From assembly GCF_900167915.1 (NCBI RefSeq), contig NZ_FUYM01000007.1, positions 241,018 through 305,017 on the forward strand: a DNA stretch of 64,000 bases, given 5' to 3'. Under the pieces are notes generated by a model. The model was given only the letters and a program-made list of their open reading frames with translations, made no database searches and had not been told where the DNA came from. Source of the stretch: Rhizorhabdus histidinilytica (GTDB lineage Bacteria > Pseudomonadota > Alphaproteobacteria > Sphingomonadales > Sphingomonadaceae). Position numbers and translations under genes: made by a program. Of this stretch, positions 37,744 to 46,941 are shown in pieces. Within the stretch, counting starts at the first letter, position 1. Every line of letters begins with the position of its first letter.

Positions 37744-40011
37744 ATGGAAGACACGCTTCGTCGGGCTGCGCTCGATTATCACCGATTCCCCAAGCCGGGG
37801 AAGATGCGCATCGAGCCGACGAAGCGGATGGTCAACCAGCGCGACCTCGCGCTCGCCTATTCGCCGGGCGTCGCCGCACCGTGCGAGGAGATCGCCGCCG
37901 ATCCCGACAAGGCGCTCGACTATACCGCGCGCGGCAACCTCGTCGCGGTGATCTCGAACGGCACCGCGGTGCTCGGCCTCGGCGCGATCGGGGCGCTGGC
38001 GTCGAAGCCGGTGATGGAGGGCAAGGCCGTCCTGTTCAAGAAGTTCGCCGGGATCGACGTGTTCGACATCGAGATCGACACCACCGATCCCGACCGCTTC
38101 GTCGAGGCGGTGGCGCTGCTCGAACCGACCTTCGGCGGCATCAACCTGGAGGACATCAAGGCGCCTGAATGCTTCGAGATCGAAGCGGCGCTCAAGGCGC
38201 GGATGAACATACCGGTCTTCCACGACGACCAGCACGGCACCGCGATCGTTGTGGCAGCGGCGGTGCGCAACGCGCTGGTGCTGCAGAACATCAGCCTCGC
38301 CGAGGCGAAGCTCGTGACCTCGGGCGCGGGGGCGGCGGCGCTCGCCTGTGTCGACCTGCTGGTGTCGATGGGGCTGCCGGCCGACAATGTCACGCTGACC
38401 GACAAGGACGGCGTGGTCCATGCCGGGCGGCAGGGCATGGCACCGAACATGGCGCGCTACGCCCGAACGACCGACGCGCGGACTCTGCCCGAGGTTCTGC
38501 CGGGCGCGAACATCTTCCTCGGCCTGTCGGCGCCCGGCGTGCTCAGGCCCGAATGGCTGCCGCTGCTGTCGGACCGGCCGCTGATCTTCGCGCTCGCCAA
38601 TCCCGAGCCCGAGATATTGCCCGAGATCGCCCGCGCCGAGCGGCCCGACGCGATCGTCGCGACGGGCCGCTCGGACTATGCCAACCAGGTCAACAACGTC
38701 CTGTGCTTCCCCTATATCTTCCGCGGTGCGCTCGACGTCGGCGCAACCGCGATCACCGAGGCGATGAAGGTCGCGGCGGCCGAGGCGATCGCCGCGCTCG
38801 CCCGCCTGCCCGCGCATGAGAGCGTCGCCCAGGCCTATGGCGGCGGCAAGCTCACCTTCGGGCCCGACTATATCATCCCGACCCCGTTCGACCCGCGCCT
38901 GATCGTCGAGATCGCGCCGGCGGTGGCGCAGGCGGCGATTGCCTCGGGCGTCGCACGGCGGCCGATCGACATCGACGCCTATCGCCGCGGCCTGGCGCAG
39001 CAGAACGCGCGTTCGGGCCAGCTGATGATGCCGGTATTCGAGGGTGCGCGCGGCGCCCGCGCCCGGATCGCCTATGGCGAGGGCGAGGACGAGCGCGTGC
39101 TGCGCGCCGTCCAGGATGCGCTCGACGACGGTCTCGTCCGCCCGACGCTGGTCGCGCGCCGCCGCATCCTGGCGGAGAAGATGCCGCGCCTCGGCCTGCG
39201 CTTCGAGCTCGACCGCGACGTCGACCTGGTCGATCCGGAGACCGACCATGATATCCTCGGCCCGCTGGTCGACGCCTATCGCGCCGTCGCCGGCCGGCGC
39301 GGCGTGCCCTCGGCCGAAATCGTCCGCCACGTCTACCGCCGGCCGACCGTCACCGCGGCGATGCTGCTGCGGACCGGCCATGTCGAGGCGGCGCTGGTCG
39401 GCTGCAACTCGGAATATTGGGGCCAGGTCGAACATGTGCTGCGCACGATCGACCGGGCGGAGGGCGCGCAGCGCGTCTATGCGCTGTCGGGGTTGATCCT
39501 CGACGCGGGCGCGCTGTTCATCACCGACACCCATATGGTGCCCGATCCGACGCCCGAGCAGATCGCCGAGATGACGGTGCTCGCCGAACGGGCGGTGCGG
39601 CAGTTCGGGCTCGACCCGCGCGTCGCGCTGCTGTCGCACTCCAATTTCGGCGCGTCGCACAGCCCCAGCGCGCGCAAGATGCGCGAGGCGGTCAAGATCG
39701 TCCGCCTGATCGCGCCCGACCTGTGCGTCGACGGGGAGATGCATGCCGACGTCGCGCTGTCGCAGTCGCTGCGCGAGCGGCTCGTCCCCGACCAGCGCTT
39801 CGAGGGGTCGGCCAACCTGCTGGTCATGCCGAATCTCGACGCCGCCAACATCACCCTGACCGCGCTCGGTGCCTCGTCGAGTTCGCCGACGGTGGGGCCG
39901 ATGCTGATGGGGCTGAGCCAGCCGATCCACGTCCTCACCCCCGGCGTCACCTCGCGCGGGATATTGAACCTGACGGCGATCGCGGCGGCGGAGGTGGCCC
40001 GGCAGCGCTGA
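37744..40011 (+). CDS. maeB: NADP-dependent malic enzyme (MaeB, with PTA-like domain)
   Basis: A 755-residue bifunctional-layout malic enzyme that decarboxylates malate to pyruvate with NADP+. Residues 1 to about 430 hold the malic domains: [45 protein letters not shown] and [12 protein letters not shown]. From about 435 to the end is a phosphotransacetylase-like domain ([33 protein letters not shown]), catalytically inert but regulatory in known MaeB proteins. It links C4 acids to pyruvate for cells growing on acids. Confidence 0.96.
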   Translation: MEDTLRRAALDYHRFPKPGKMRIEPTKRMVNQRDLALAYSPGVAAPCEEIAADPDKALDYTARGNLVAVISNGTAVLGLGAIGALASKPVMEGKAVLFKKFAGIDVFDIEIDTTDPDRFVEAVALLEPTFGGINLEDIKAPECFEIEAALKARMNIPVFHDDQHGTAIVVAAAVRNALVLQNISLAEAKLVTSGAGAAALACVDLLVSMGLPADNVTLTDKDGVVHAGRQGMAPNMARYARTTDARTLPEVLPGANIFLGLSAPGVLRPEWLPLLSDRPLIFALANPEPEILPEIARAERPDAIVATGRSDYANQVNNVLCFPYIFRGALDVGATAITEAMKVAAAEAIAALARLPAHESVAQAYGGGKLTFGPDYIIPTPFDPRLIVEIAPAVAQAAIASGVARRPIDIDAYRRGLAQQNARSGQLMMPVFEGARGARARIAYGEGEDERVLRAVQDALDDGLVRPTLVARRRILAEKMPRLGLRFELDRDVDLVDPETDHDILGPLVDAYRAVAGRRGVPSAEIVRHVYRRPTVTAAMLLRTGHVEAALVGCNSEYWGQVEHVLRTIDRAEGAQRVYALSGLILDAGALFITDTHMVPDPTPEQIAEMTVLAERAVRQFGLDPRVALLSHSNFGASHSPSARKMREAVKIVRLIAPDLCVDGEMHADVALSQSLRERLVPDQRFEGSANLLVMPNLDAANITLTALGASSSSPTVGPMLMGLSQPIHVLTPGVTSRGILNLTAIAAAEVARQR

Positions 40012-40040
40012 CCGCCGGGCCGGGGAGATGACGGAACCGC

Positions 40041-40565
40041 TCAGCGCGGCGGGCTGGCGGCCGGGAAGACGGGTTCGAAGCGGGTCCAGACGACCGGCAT
40101 GCGCTCGACCTCGTCGGGGCTCATCCGGGCGATCGCGTCCTTCCATAGGCCGAAATGGGCCTTGCGCCACGCCGACAGGTCGCGCAGCGCGGGGCTTTCC
40201 GTCATCAGGTGCCAGGGGGCGACCGATCCGAGCGGCAGGACCTGCGCGGCGACCACCCGGTAGATGAAGCTCGGCTTGCCTTCGAAATCGTAGACGAGGA
40301 CGATCTGCCCGGGCCGGGGCAGCGGCCATCCCTTCTCGGCGAACTCCGCCTCCCGCGCGAGCGTCGCGCGCTTCTCGCCGGCAAGGACCTGTTCGGTGAT
40401 CTTGCGTGAGATGTCCCGGTTGCGACCCATCGTCCGCGCCATGTCGATCCGTACCGGCGCGCCGACCGCGGCACCGGCGCGGCGAAGGAAGGCGTCGACC
40501 GCGGCGGGGTCGGGTGGCGGCGGGGCGGACGCCGCCAGCATCAGCGCGATGGCTGCGCCGATCAT
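40041..40565 (-). CDS. ASCH domain protein with apparent signal peptide
   Basis: A 174-residue protein. The core matches the ASCH domain (PUA-like fold, COG4405): ITEQVLAGEKRATLA, PRPGQIVLVYDFEGKPSFIYRVV and DLSAWRKAHFGLW. The first 15 residues (MIGAAIALMLAASAP) form a short hydrophobic segment that looks like a Sec signal, though without basic residues. The ATG overlaps the upstream TIM-barrel stop by four bases, which supports this start. ASCH domains usually act on RNA or nucleotides in the cytosol, so export would be odd. Third gene of the receptor operon. Confidence 0.75.
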   Translation of the reverse strand: MIGAAIALMLAASAPPPPDPAAVDAFLRRAGAAVGAPVRIDMARTMGRNRDISRKITEQVLAGEKRATLAREAEFAEKGWPLPRPGQIVLVYDFEGKPSFIYRVVAAQVLPLGSVAPWHLMTESPALRDLSAWRKAHFGLWKDAIARMSPDEVERMPVVWTRFEPVFPAASPPR

Positions 40566-41461
40566 CCGCGTGCGGCCTTGCCGGCGGCGGCCGGATATTG
40601 CGCCCGGATGGTGCGGGTGGCGACCGGTGCCTCTTGCGCGATGTCCGACCACAGGCATTCGACCGACAGCCGCCGGGCATAGCCGATCGATCGCAGCGCC
40701 TCGAAATAGGCGGAGAAGTCCTCGCCCGCCACGCCGGGGGCGCGGCGCCCCTGCTTCTCGGCGATCTGGACATGGCGGATCAGCGGGCCGTTCTCGATCA
40801 GGCTGGCGGGCCCTTCGTCCTCCATACGCATGTGGAACAGGTCGGCGACCAGCCCGACGCTCGGATGGCCGACCGCGCGGACGATGGCGCCGCCTTCGCT
40901 CACCCGATTGATGAAGTTGGTCTCGGTGTGGTTGAGCGGTTCGAGCGCGAGGATGACGCCGTGCGCCTGGGCGATCGGGCCGAGCCGCTTGCACAGGTCG
41001 ATGAGCTGCGCTTGGGCGGTGGCGCGCGGGAAGCCTTCGGGGATGCGGCGCGATCGCGGGCTGCCGAACACCACCGTCTCGACCCCGGCGCGGCGGGCGC
41101 GAGCGAACACGGTCTCACAAAAGGTCACGATGCCGTCATGCGCGGTGTCGGGCCCCACGCTCTGCAGCGAGGGCGGCAGCAGCCGGACAAGCGTGCGGAC
41201 CGGGATCGGCGCGGCGCGGGCAGCGGCCCGCGCCGCCTCGAACGCGGCGTCGGGCTTGTCGGGGAGGAGGAAGCGGTCGACCTCCTCCTCGACGAAGCCA
41301 TAGCCCGACGCGGCGAGCAGCGCCGCTTTGTCGAGCGACGTCCATGCCCCCAGCGAAGGGAGGGCGGGGGCCGCCGGCGTCTTCGCCCCGGCGATGCCGG
41401 CGGCGAGACAGGCGGCGGTCCCGGCCAGGAAGCGCCGCCGGTCGAGGGCGGCCGCGGTCAT
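40562..41461 (-). CDS. Tat-exported TIM-barrel sugar isomerase/epimerase-like protein
   Basis: A 299-residue protein with a twin-arginine signal (DRRRFLAGTAACLAAGIAGA) and an AP-endonuclease-2/xylose-isomerase-like TIM barrel. Likely metal-site segments are ILALEPLNHTE, VGLVADLFHMRMED, RHVQIAEKQGR and LSVECLWSD. The family includes isomerases, epimerases and 3-keto-glycoside-cleaving enzymes; the last fits the locus best but is inferred. Starts one base inside the TonB receptor stop (TGATG), so the three genes to 40041 form an operon. Confidence 0.82.
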   Translation of the reverse strand: MTAAALDRRRFLAGTAACLAAGIAGAKTPAAPALPSLGAWTSLDKAALLAASGYGFVEEEVDRFLLPDKPDAAFEAARAAARAAPIPVRTLVRLLPPSLQSVGPDTAHDGIVTFCETVFARARRAGVETVVFGSPRSRRIPEGFPRATAQAQLIDLCKRLGPIAQAHGVILALEPLNHTETNFINRVSEGGAIVRAVGHPSVGLVADLFHMRMEDEGPASLIENGPLIRHVQIAEKQGRRAPGVAGEDFSAYFEALRSIGYARRLSVECLWSDIAQEAPVATRTIRAQYPAAAGKAARG

Positions 41462-43695
41462 CAGAAGTTGACCGTCAGACGCGCACCATAGGTTCGCGGC
41501 GCCTGGTACTGATAGCGGTAGCTGACATAGGTCGTGCTGACCACGTCGGCATTGCTGAAGATCAGCTTGTCCTCGAGGTTGCGGACATAGCCCTCGAGCC
41601 GCCAGCGGTCGTCCGGCGCGGTGTAGGTGACGATGATGTCCGACCGCATGTAGCCGGGCTGCTTGTCGGCTTCGTAATTGGTGAAGGTGAAGTAGGACTT
41701 GCTCTCATAATGCGTCTGGAGACGCGTGGTGATCGATCCGTCGCCGACCGGGAAGACATGCTCGTAGCCGGCGTTGAACACCCAGTCGGGCGCCTGCTGC
41801 AGCCGATTGCCGGCGAGTTGCTGGTTCCTGCCGTTGACCACTGCGACGAAGTCGGTGAAGCGCGCGTGCAGATAGGCGCCGAACAGCTCGATGCGGTCGT
41901 TGGGCGTGACCTGGTAGACGATGTCGATGTCGCCGCCGTAGAGCTTCGACGCGCCGGCATTGACCGTACCGGTGCCGATACCGCCGCTCGGCAGGGTGAT
42001 CTGCTGCTGCACCTGCTGGTCCTTGTACCTGTACAGGAAGGCCGACAGGTTCAACTGGAGCGTGTTGTTGAAGAAGCGGTTCTTCGAGCCGACCTCCCAG
42101 GCCGTGATGTTCTCGGGGCCATAGACCTGCAGGTCAGTGAAGCCGCCCGACTTATAGCCGGTGTCGTACTTCGCGTAGAGCAGGTTGCGCGGCGTCCACT
42201 GGTAATTGGCGGCGGCGTGGAACGTCGTCCGGTGCGACGAGAGGCGGGTCGCGGTCGGCGGATTGCTCACATAGTTGATCGCGCCGGTGTTGAGGTAGGT
42301 GTTGACGTTGGTCGCGAGGTTGACCGCGTTTAGATTGTGCTTCTTGTCCGACGAGTAGCGCGCGCCGCCTTCGATGCGGAACCGTTCGGTGATGGCGTAG
42401 GAGGCCTGGCCGAACACCGCCTTCGACTGGAGCAGCAGGTCGGGCTTGCGGAAGATCTGGAGCTCGACGCCGGGCTCGCACAGGCAGGCCGTCGGGGTCG
42501 GGAACTGGCCCGGCACGCGGAAGTCGCGGAACAGCGACACGGTGCTGTTCTTCTCGCGGAAATAATAGAGGCCGGCCTGCCAGATCAGCGGCGTGTCGGA
42601 CTTCGACGACAGGCGCAGCTCATGATTCCAGGACCGGGGACGCTCGTGCTGGTCGAAGGTCAGGTTGCGGCGGTTGGTGTTGTAGTCGGCGCCCAGGGGA
42701 CGGACATTGGCGAACTTCAGCGAGCGATAGCCGCCCAGATAGGTCAGCGTCGCGAAGTCGAGGTCGTAATTGGTGTTCCAGCGGACATTATAGGAATTGA
42801 GCCGGATGAACGAGCCGGGCGAGACCGAGAAGCGCTTGCCGTCGCCGGGAATGTCGACCCGGCTGGTGTCGAGTTGCCCGTTGGGCAGGAAGCGATGGGC
42901 GACCGGCTGGATGACCTGGCCGACGCCGTCCTGGTGCGAATATTCGCCGGTCAGCAGCACGTCCCACCGGTCGGTCGGTTGGAACAGCAGATGGAGGCGG
43001 GCGGCACGGCTATGGTCGTCGTCGCCGTCCCTGGCCGGGGCATTGTGGCGATAGCCGTCGCGGTCGCGCGTCATGAAGGAGGCGCGCAGCTTGACCTTGT
43101 CGTTGACCGGGATGTTCACATAGCCCTGCGTCGCGATCAGGTCGTAATTGCCGACCTCGCCGGTCAGCGCGGCCGAGAAGTCGTCGGTCGGCTTGGCGGT
43201 GATGATGTTTAGCGCGCCGCCGGTCGCGTTGCGGCCGAGCAGGGTGCCCTGCGGACCGCGCAGCGCCTCGACCCGTTCGAGGTCGAACAGCGCGATGTTG
43301 AGGCCCAGCGAGCGTTGGAAATAGAAACCGTCGAGGCTGATCGAGACGGCGGGATCGCCGAGCTGGTTGGTGTCACGGCTCGAAACGCCGCGCACGGTGA
43401 TCACCGTGCTGGGACCGTTCTGCGAGAAGCCGACGCTGGGGGTGAGGGTGGTGAGGTCGGCGACGTTACCGACGCCTTGGCGCTTGATCGCTTCGGACGT
43501 GATGACGGAAAGGGCGATGGGCGCGCGCTGCGCGATGCTCGGGCGCTTCTCGGCGGTGACGACGATGTCGGCCAGACCGCCTTCGGGGGCCTCGGCGGCA
43601 GGGGAGGTGGTATCCTGGGCATAGGCCGGAACGGCGGACAGGACGACCCCGGCAAGCAGCATCCCGACGAAACGCGCCCTTGAAATCTCCCTCAT
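41461..43695 (-). CDS. TonB-dependent receptor
   Basis: Outer-membrane receptor of 744 residues. Signal peptide about 1-26, TonB box GLADIVVTAEKR, plug with VITVRGVSSRDTNQLGD and VEALRGPQGTLLGRNATGGALNI, and a barrel ending in RLTVNF. A palindrome-containing operator lies 30 bases upstream, shared with the hexuronate genes, so it probably imports the glycoside or uronate substrate. Its stop overlaps the start of the Tat TIM-barrel gene. Confidence 0.93.
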   Translation of the reverse strand: MREISRARFVGMLLAGVVLSAVPAYAQDTTSPAAEAPEGGLADIVVTAEKRPSIAQRAPIALSVITSEAIKRQGVGNVADLTTLTPSVGFSQNGPSTVITVRGVSSRDTNQLGDPAVSISLDGFYFQRSLGLNIALFDLERVEALRGPQGTLLGRNATGGALNIITAKPTDDFSAALTGEVGNYDLIATQGYVNIPVNDKVKLRASFMTRDRDGYRHNAPARDGDDDHSRAARLHLLFQPTDRWDVLLTGEYSHQDGVGQVIQPVAHRFLPNGQLDTSRVDIPGDGKRFSVSPGSFIRLNSYNVRWNTNYDLDFATLTYLGGYRSLKFANVRPLGADYNTNRRNLTFDQHERPRSWNHELRLSSKSDTPLIWQAGLYYFREKNSTVSLFRDFRVPGQFPTPTACLCEPGVELQIFRKPDLLLQSKAVFGQASYAITERFRIEGGARYSSDKKHNLNAVNLATNVNTYLNTGAINYVSNPPTATRLSSHRTTFHAAANYQWTPRNLLYAKYDTGYKSGGFTDLQVYGPENITAWEVGSKNRFFNNTLQLNLSAFLYRYKDQQVQQQITLPSGGIGTGTVNAGASKLYGGDIDIVYQVTPNDRIELFGAYLHARFTDFVAVVNGRNQQLAGNRLQQAPDWVFNAGYEHVFPVGDGSITTRLQTHYESKSYFTFTNYEADKQPGYMRSDIIVTYTAPDDRWRLEGYVRNLEDKLIFSNADVVSTTYVSYRYQYQAPRTYGARLTVNF

Positions 43696-43724
43696 GCTTC
43701 AAATCCCCTTATACGATTTTGTGT

Positions 43725-43750
43725 CAGACCTTATGGTCTGTCCAATTTGA
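43725..43750. promoter_or_regulatory. GntR-type operator, site A (TonB receptor)
   Basis: Contains the palindrome CAGACC-TTAT-GGTCTG (43725-43740). Read on the minus strand, 43734-43748 gives AATTGGACAGACCA, close to the motif repeated at the other promoters of this locus. About 30 bases upstream of the receptor start. Confidence 0.6.
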
Positions 43751-44059
43751 TCGGAGCGACTGGCCATGTCAATGGCTGGTTTGGAGGTAGGGCGGTCGTT
43801 CCGAATCCTGGTCCCGCGATGCCGGCCGATGCTGCGGACGGACCCGGTTATCCGCCCCAATGCGGTCACGCGTCGCGTCGCGTCCGTTCTTTCTGCCGTG
43901 GGCGGTATTCCTATAAAAATATTACAATACAATGGCTTATTGGAAGGCGGTGCCGCAAGCGAATACGGCGCCGGAACGGGCTGCATCCGGTGTCGCGAAG
44001 TGCCGCATTCTGACCGGGTCGGGACGATCATTATCGGATCGTTTCTCTCTTCTTGCCTA
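43751..44059. other. Divergent intergenic region, AT-richer
   Basis: The 490-base gap between the receptor and the PQQ dehydrogenase is less GC-rich than its flanks (for example CCTATAAAAATATTACAATACAATGG near 43910). Apart from the two operator-like sites described separately, I see no gene with convincing codon use. AT-rich -10-like sequences exist, but no single promoter can be chosen. Confidence 0.4.
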
Positions 44060-44078
44060 ATATCGGTCAGACCGATTA
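44060..44078. promoter_or_regulatory. GntR-type operator, site F (PQQ dehydrogenase)
   Basis: ATCGGT-CAG-ACCGAT is a perfect palindrome with a three-base centre and the FadR-type GGTnnnACC core. It is a symmetric form of the motif found at the other promoters, and lies 110 bases before the PQQ dehydrogenase start. Confidence 0.5.
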
Positions 44079-44186
44079 TGCCGCTGGGCATGACCTGCGG
44101 TGCGCAGCCTGTCTGATTCCGAATCGCTTGGGAAGGGCGGAATCGGGGCGCGCGTCCGCATGTCGGCATCCTGTGGAGGAACATCC

Positions 44187-46349
44187 ATGCATCGATCGGC
44201 CGCCCTGTCCCTCGCGCTCGTCTCGACGATGCTGCTCGCCGCGCCACGGGCGGCGCCGGAGACCGCGGGCGGATATCGTGGCTGGCCGGCCTATGGCGGC
44301 GGCGCCGACAATATCCACTATTCGTCGCTGCGCCAGATCGACACGCGCAACGTGGGAAAGCTCGCGGTCGCCTGGACCTTCGACACCGGCGACGCCTTCG
44401 GCGAGGGCGGCAACGCCTCGGAAATGGAATGCAACCCGATCGTCGTCGACGGGGTGATGTATGTCGTTTCGCCCCGGCTTCGGCTGTTCGCGCTCGACGC
44501 GGCGACAGGACGGAAGCTCTGGATGTTCGATCCCAATCCCGGCGAGACGGTGGTCAGCAAGCAGCGACTGCGCGGGGTGAGCTATTGGTCCGACGGCCAG
44601 GAGGCGCGGATCTTCATGACGTCGCGCTCCTTCCTGCTGGCGATCGACGCGCGGACCGGCAAGGCGATCCCGAGCTTCGGCACGGGCGGGCGCGTCGACC
44701 TGCGCGAGGGCCTGGGCCGCGATCCCAAGGACGTCTCGGCCGGCGCCAACACGCCGGGCATCGTCCATGGCGACCTCGTCATCATGGGCACGACCGGCTG
44801 GGCGCCGGGGCATATCCGCGCCTATGACGCGCGGACGGGGAAGATCCGCTGGACCTTCCACACCATCCCGCAGCCCGGCGAATATGGTTATGATACCTGG
44901 CCGCAGGACGCCTGGAAGACGATCAATGGCGCCAATGCCTGGGCGGGCATGGCGCTCGACGGCAAGCGCGGCATCCTGTTCGTGCCGACCGCGTCGGCGG
45001 GACAGGGAGACAAGGACTTCTTCGGCGGCGATCGGAAGGGCGACAATCTCTTCGCCAATTCGTTGGTCGCGCTCGACGCCGCGACCGGCCGGCGGCTGTG
45101 GCATTTCCAGGCCGTCCACCACGACCTCTGGGACTATGACTTCCCGGCGCCGCCCAGCCTGGTGACGGTCCGGCGCGGCGGGCGGATGATCGACGCGGTC
45201 GCGCAGACCAGCAAGCAGGGCTTCGTCTATGTTCTCGACCGCGCCACCGGCGCGCCACTGTTCCCGATCGTCGAGCGGCCGGTGCCGCCGTCAACCATCC
45301 CCGGCGAGCATGCCTCGCCGACCCAGCCCTTCCCGTTGCTGCCGGCGCCCTATGCACGCCAGGGCCTGAGCCGCGCGGATCTGACCACGCGCACGCCCGA
45401 GGCATACAGGGCGGTCGCCGAGCGCTTCGACCGTTTCGCCTCGTCCGCTTTCTTCGCGCCGCCGAGCTTCGAGGGAACGCTGCTCGCGCCCGGCACCGAC
45501 GGCGGCGCCGAATGGGGTGGCACCGCCTTCGACCCCGAAACCGGCCTGCTCTACGTCAACAGCAATGAGAAGCCATCGGTGCTGCAGCTCGGCAAGCGAT
45601 CGACCTCGCCGATCGCGTCGGGCAAGGCGATCTACGAAGCTGAATGCTCGGGCTGTCATGGTATCGACCGCAAGGGATCGCCGCCCGAATTCCCGTCGCT
45701 GGTCGGGGTCGGCGATCGGCTGACCAAGTTTGACGTGTTCCGCATGATCGGGCGCGGTGGCGGACGGATGCCGAGCTTCGAGCATCTCGGCAACGAAGGG
45801 ATCGGCGCGGTCGCCGACTATCTGGTCTATGATCGCGACACCGCGCTGAAGGGGGAGGTGCGGACCCGCTCCGACGCCGCCGAGTACAGTTTCGCAGGCT
45901 ATGGCAAGCTCGCCGATCCCGACGGCTATCCTGGCATCCGCCCGCCCTGGGGAACACTTAGCGCGATCGACCTGAACAGCGGCCGCTATGTCTGGCGGCG
46001 CAATTTCGGCGAATATCCCGAGCTGGCGGCCAAGGGTATGGGCGATACCGGATCGGACAATTATGGCGGCGGCGTCGTCACCGCAGGCGGCTTGTTCTTC
46101 ATCGGCGCGACCGTCTACGATCGTAAGTTCCGCGCCTATGACAAGCGTAGCGGCAAGCTGCTGTGGGAGACGCTGCTGCCGGCGGCGGGCAACGCCACCC
46201 CCGCCGTCTACGAGGCCGGGGGCCGGCAGTTCGTCGTGATCGCGGCGGGCGGCGGCAAGGCGGCCGGGCCGCATAATGTGCCGGGCGGCAGCTTCATCGC
46301 CTTCGCATTGCCCGAACGGCCCCGGCTCAATCCTCGCGCGGGACGGTGA
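44187..46349 (+). CDS. PQQ-dependent dehydrogenase with cytochrome c motif
   Basis: A 720-residue periplasmic quinoprotein. Signal peptide about 1-22; eight-bladed propeller starting WPAYGGGADNIHYSSLRQI, with QAVHHDLWDYDFPAPP and WGTLSAIDLNSGRYVWRRNFGEYP typical of the glucose dehydrogenase group. A heme-binding CSGCH near residue 487 lies in a cytochrome c insert between propeller blades, so electrons can pass within the protein. Likely oxidises a sugar or alcohol. Start chosen at the signal peptide with GGAGGA upstream. Divergent from the TonB receptor. Confidence 0.9.
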   Translation: MHRSAALSLALVSTMLLAAPRAAPETAGGYRGWPAYGGGADNIHYSSLRQIDTRNVGKLAVAWTFDTGDAFGEGGNASEMECNPIVVDGVMYVVSPRLRLFALDAATGRKLWMFDPNPGETVVSKQRLRGVSYWSDGQEARIFMTSRSFLLAIDARTGKAIPSFGTGGRVDLREGLGRDPKDVSAGANTPGIVHGDLVIMGTTGWAPGHIRAYDARTGKIRWTFHTIPQPGEYGYDTWPQDAWKTINGANAWAGMALDGKRGILFVPTASAGQGDKDFFGGDRKGDNLFANSLVALDAATGRRLWHFQAVHHDLWDYDFPAPPSLVTVRRGGRMIDAVAQTSKQGFVYVLDRATGAPLFPIVERPVPPSTIPGEHASPTQPFPLLPAPYARQGLSRADLTTRTPEAYRAVAERFDRFASSAFFAPPSFEGTLLAPGTDGGAEWGGTAFDPETGLLYVNSNEKPSVLQLGKRSTSPIASGKAIYEAECSGCHGIDRKGSPPEFPSLVGVGDRLTKFDVFRMIGRGGGRMPSFEHLGNEGIGAVADYLVYDRDTALKGEVRTRSDAAEYSFAGYGKLADPDGYPGIRPPWGTLSAIDLNSGRYVWRRNFGEYPELAAKGMGDTGSDNYGGGVVTAGGLFFIGATVYDRKFRAYDKRSGKLLWETLLPAAGNATPAVYEAGGRQFVVIAAGGGKAAGPHNVPGGSFIAFALPERPRLNPRAGR

Positions 46350-46935
46350 GGATGCGGTCGGCGACCGCATAGTCGGCGACATAGCCGCAACGCGCGAGCG
46401 GCGCCGCGGCGGCGGTGTCGAACAGGCCGTCGCGGAGATAGTCCTGCGCGATATGGACGCCGACCACCTGGCCGATCACGAGCCGGTGGTCGGTGGGCTG
46501 CCCCGACAGGTCGGTGATCCGATGGACCTCGATCAGCCGGCATTCGAGCGCGGCCGGCGACGCCGCGACGCGCGGCGCGCGGACGATCCGGCACGGCGCG
46601 GCGGCGAGCCCGGCCAGCGCCATCTCGTCGACGTGGGCGGCGACCGTCCGCGACGTCAGGCTGACTGCCGCTGCCAGCGGCCCTGTCGCCAGGTTGAAGA
46701 CGAATTCCCCGGTCGCCTCGATATTGGCGAGCGTATCCTTGCGCCCCTCGCTCGCGAAGCCGAGGATCGGCGGCCGCGACGACAGTGCATTGAAGAAGCT
46801 GTAGGGCGCCAGGTTCGGCCGCCCTTCGGCATCGACGGTGGATATCCAGCCGATCGGGCGCGGCGCGACGATCGCCTTGAACGGGTCATGAGGAAGGCCA
46901 TGGCCGTCCTCGGGGCGATAGAAATGCCATGCCAT
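46327..46935 (-). CDS. Flavin reductase family protein (FMN-binding split barrel)
   Basis: A 202-residue flavoprotein with the family motifs FKAIVAPRPIGWISTVD, NLAPYSFFNALSSRPPI and GEFVFNLAT. Such proteins reduce FMN/FAD for monooxygenases or act as flavin oxidoreductases. It ends 23 bases inside the convergent PQQ dehydrogenase gene. Only six bases separate its start from the symporter stop upstream, so it is the last gene of the long minus-strand operon. Confidence 0.9.
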   Translation of the reverse strand: MAWHFYRPEDGHGLPHDPFKAIVAPRPIGWISTVDAEGRPNLAPYSFFNALSSRPPILGFASEGRKDTLANIEATGEFVFNLATGPLAAAVSLTSRTVAAHVDEMALAGLAAAPCRIVRAPRVAASPAALECRLIEVHRITDLSGQPTDHRLVIGQVVGVHIAQDYLRDGLFDTAAAAPLARCGYVADYAVADRILTVPRED

Positions 46936-46941
46936 CGGTGG

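Noticed and set aside
36373..40773. A very long open frame (over 1400 codons) on the strand opposite maeB and the enoyl-CoA hydratase
   Set aside because: It is a GC-skew shadow of the plus-strand genes: rich in Arg, His, Asp and Gln, with no recognisable domain, while the opposite strand encodes clear MaeB and crotonase motifs.
43766..44116. Possible 116-codon gene in the receptor/PQQ spacer
   Set aside because: No family character, no good ribosome site, and it covers the operator-like sites; more likely a regulatory spacer.
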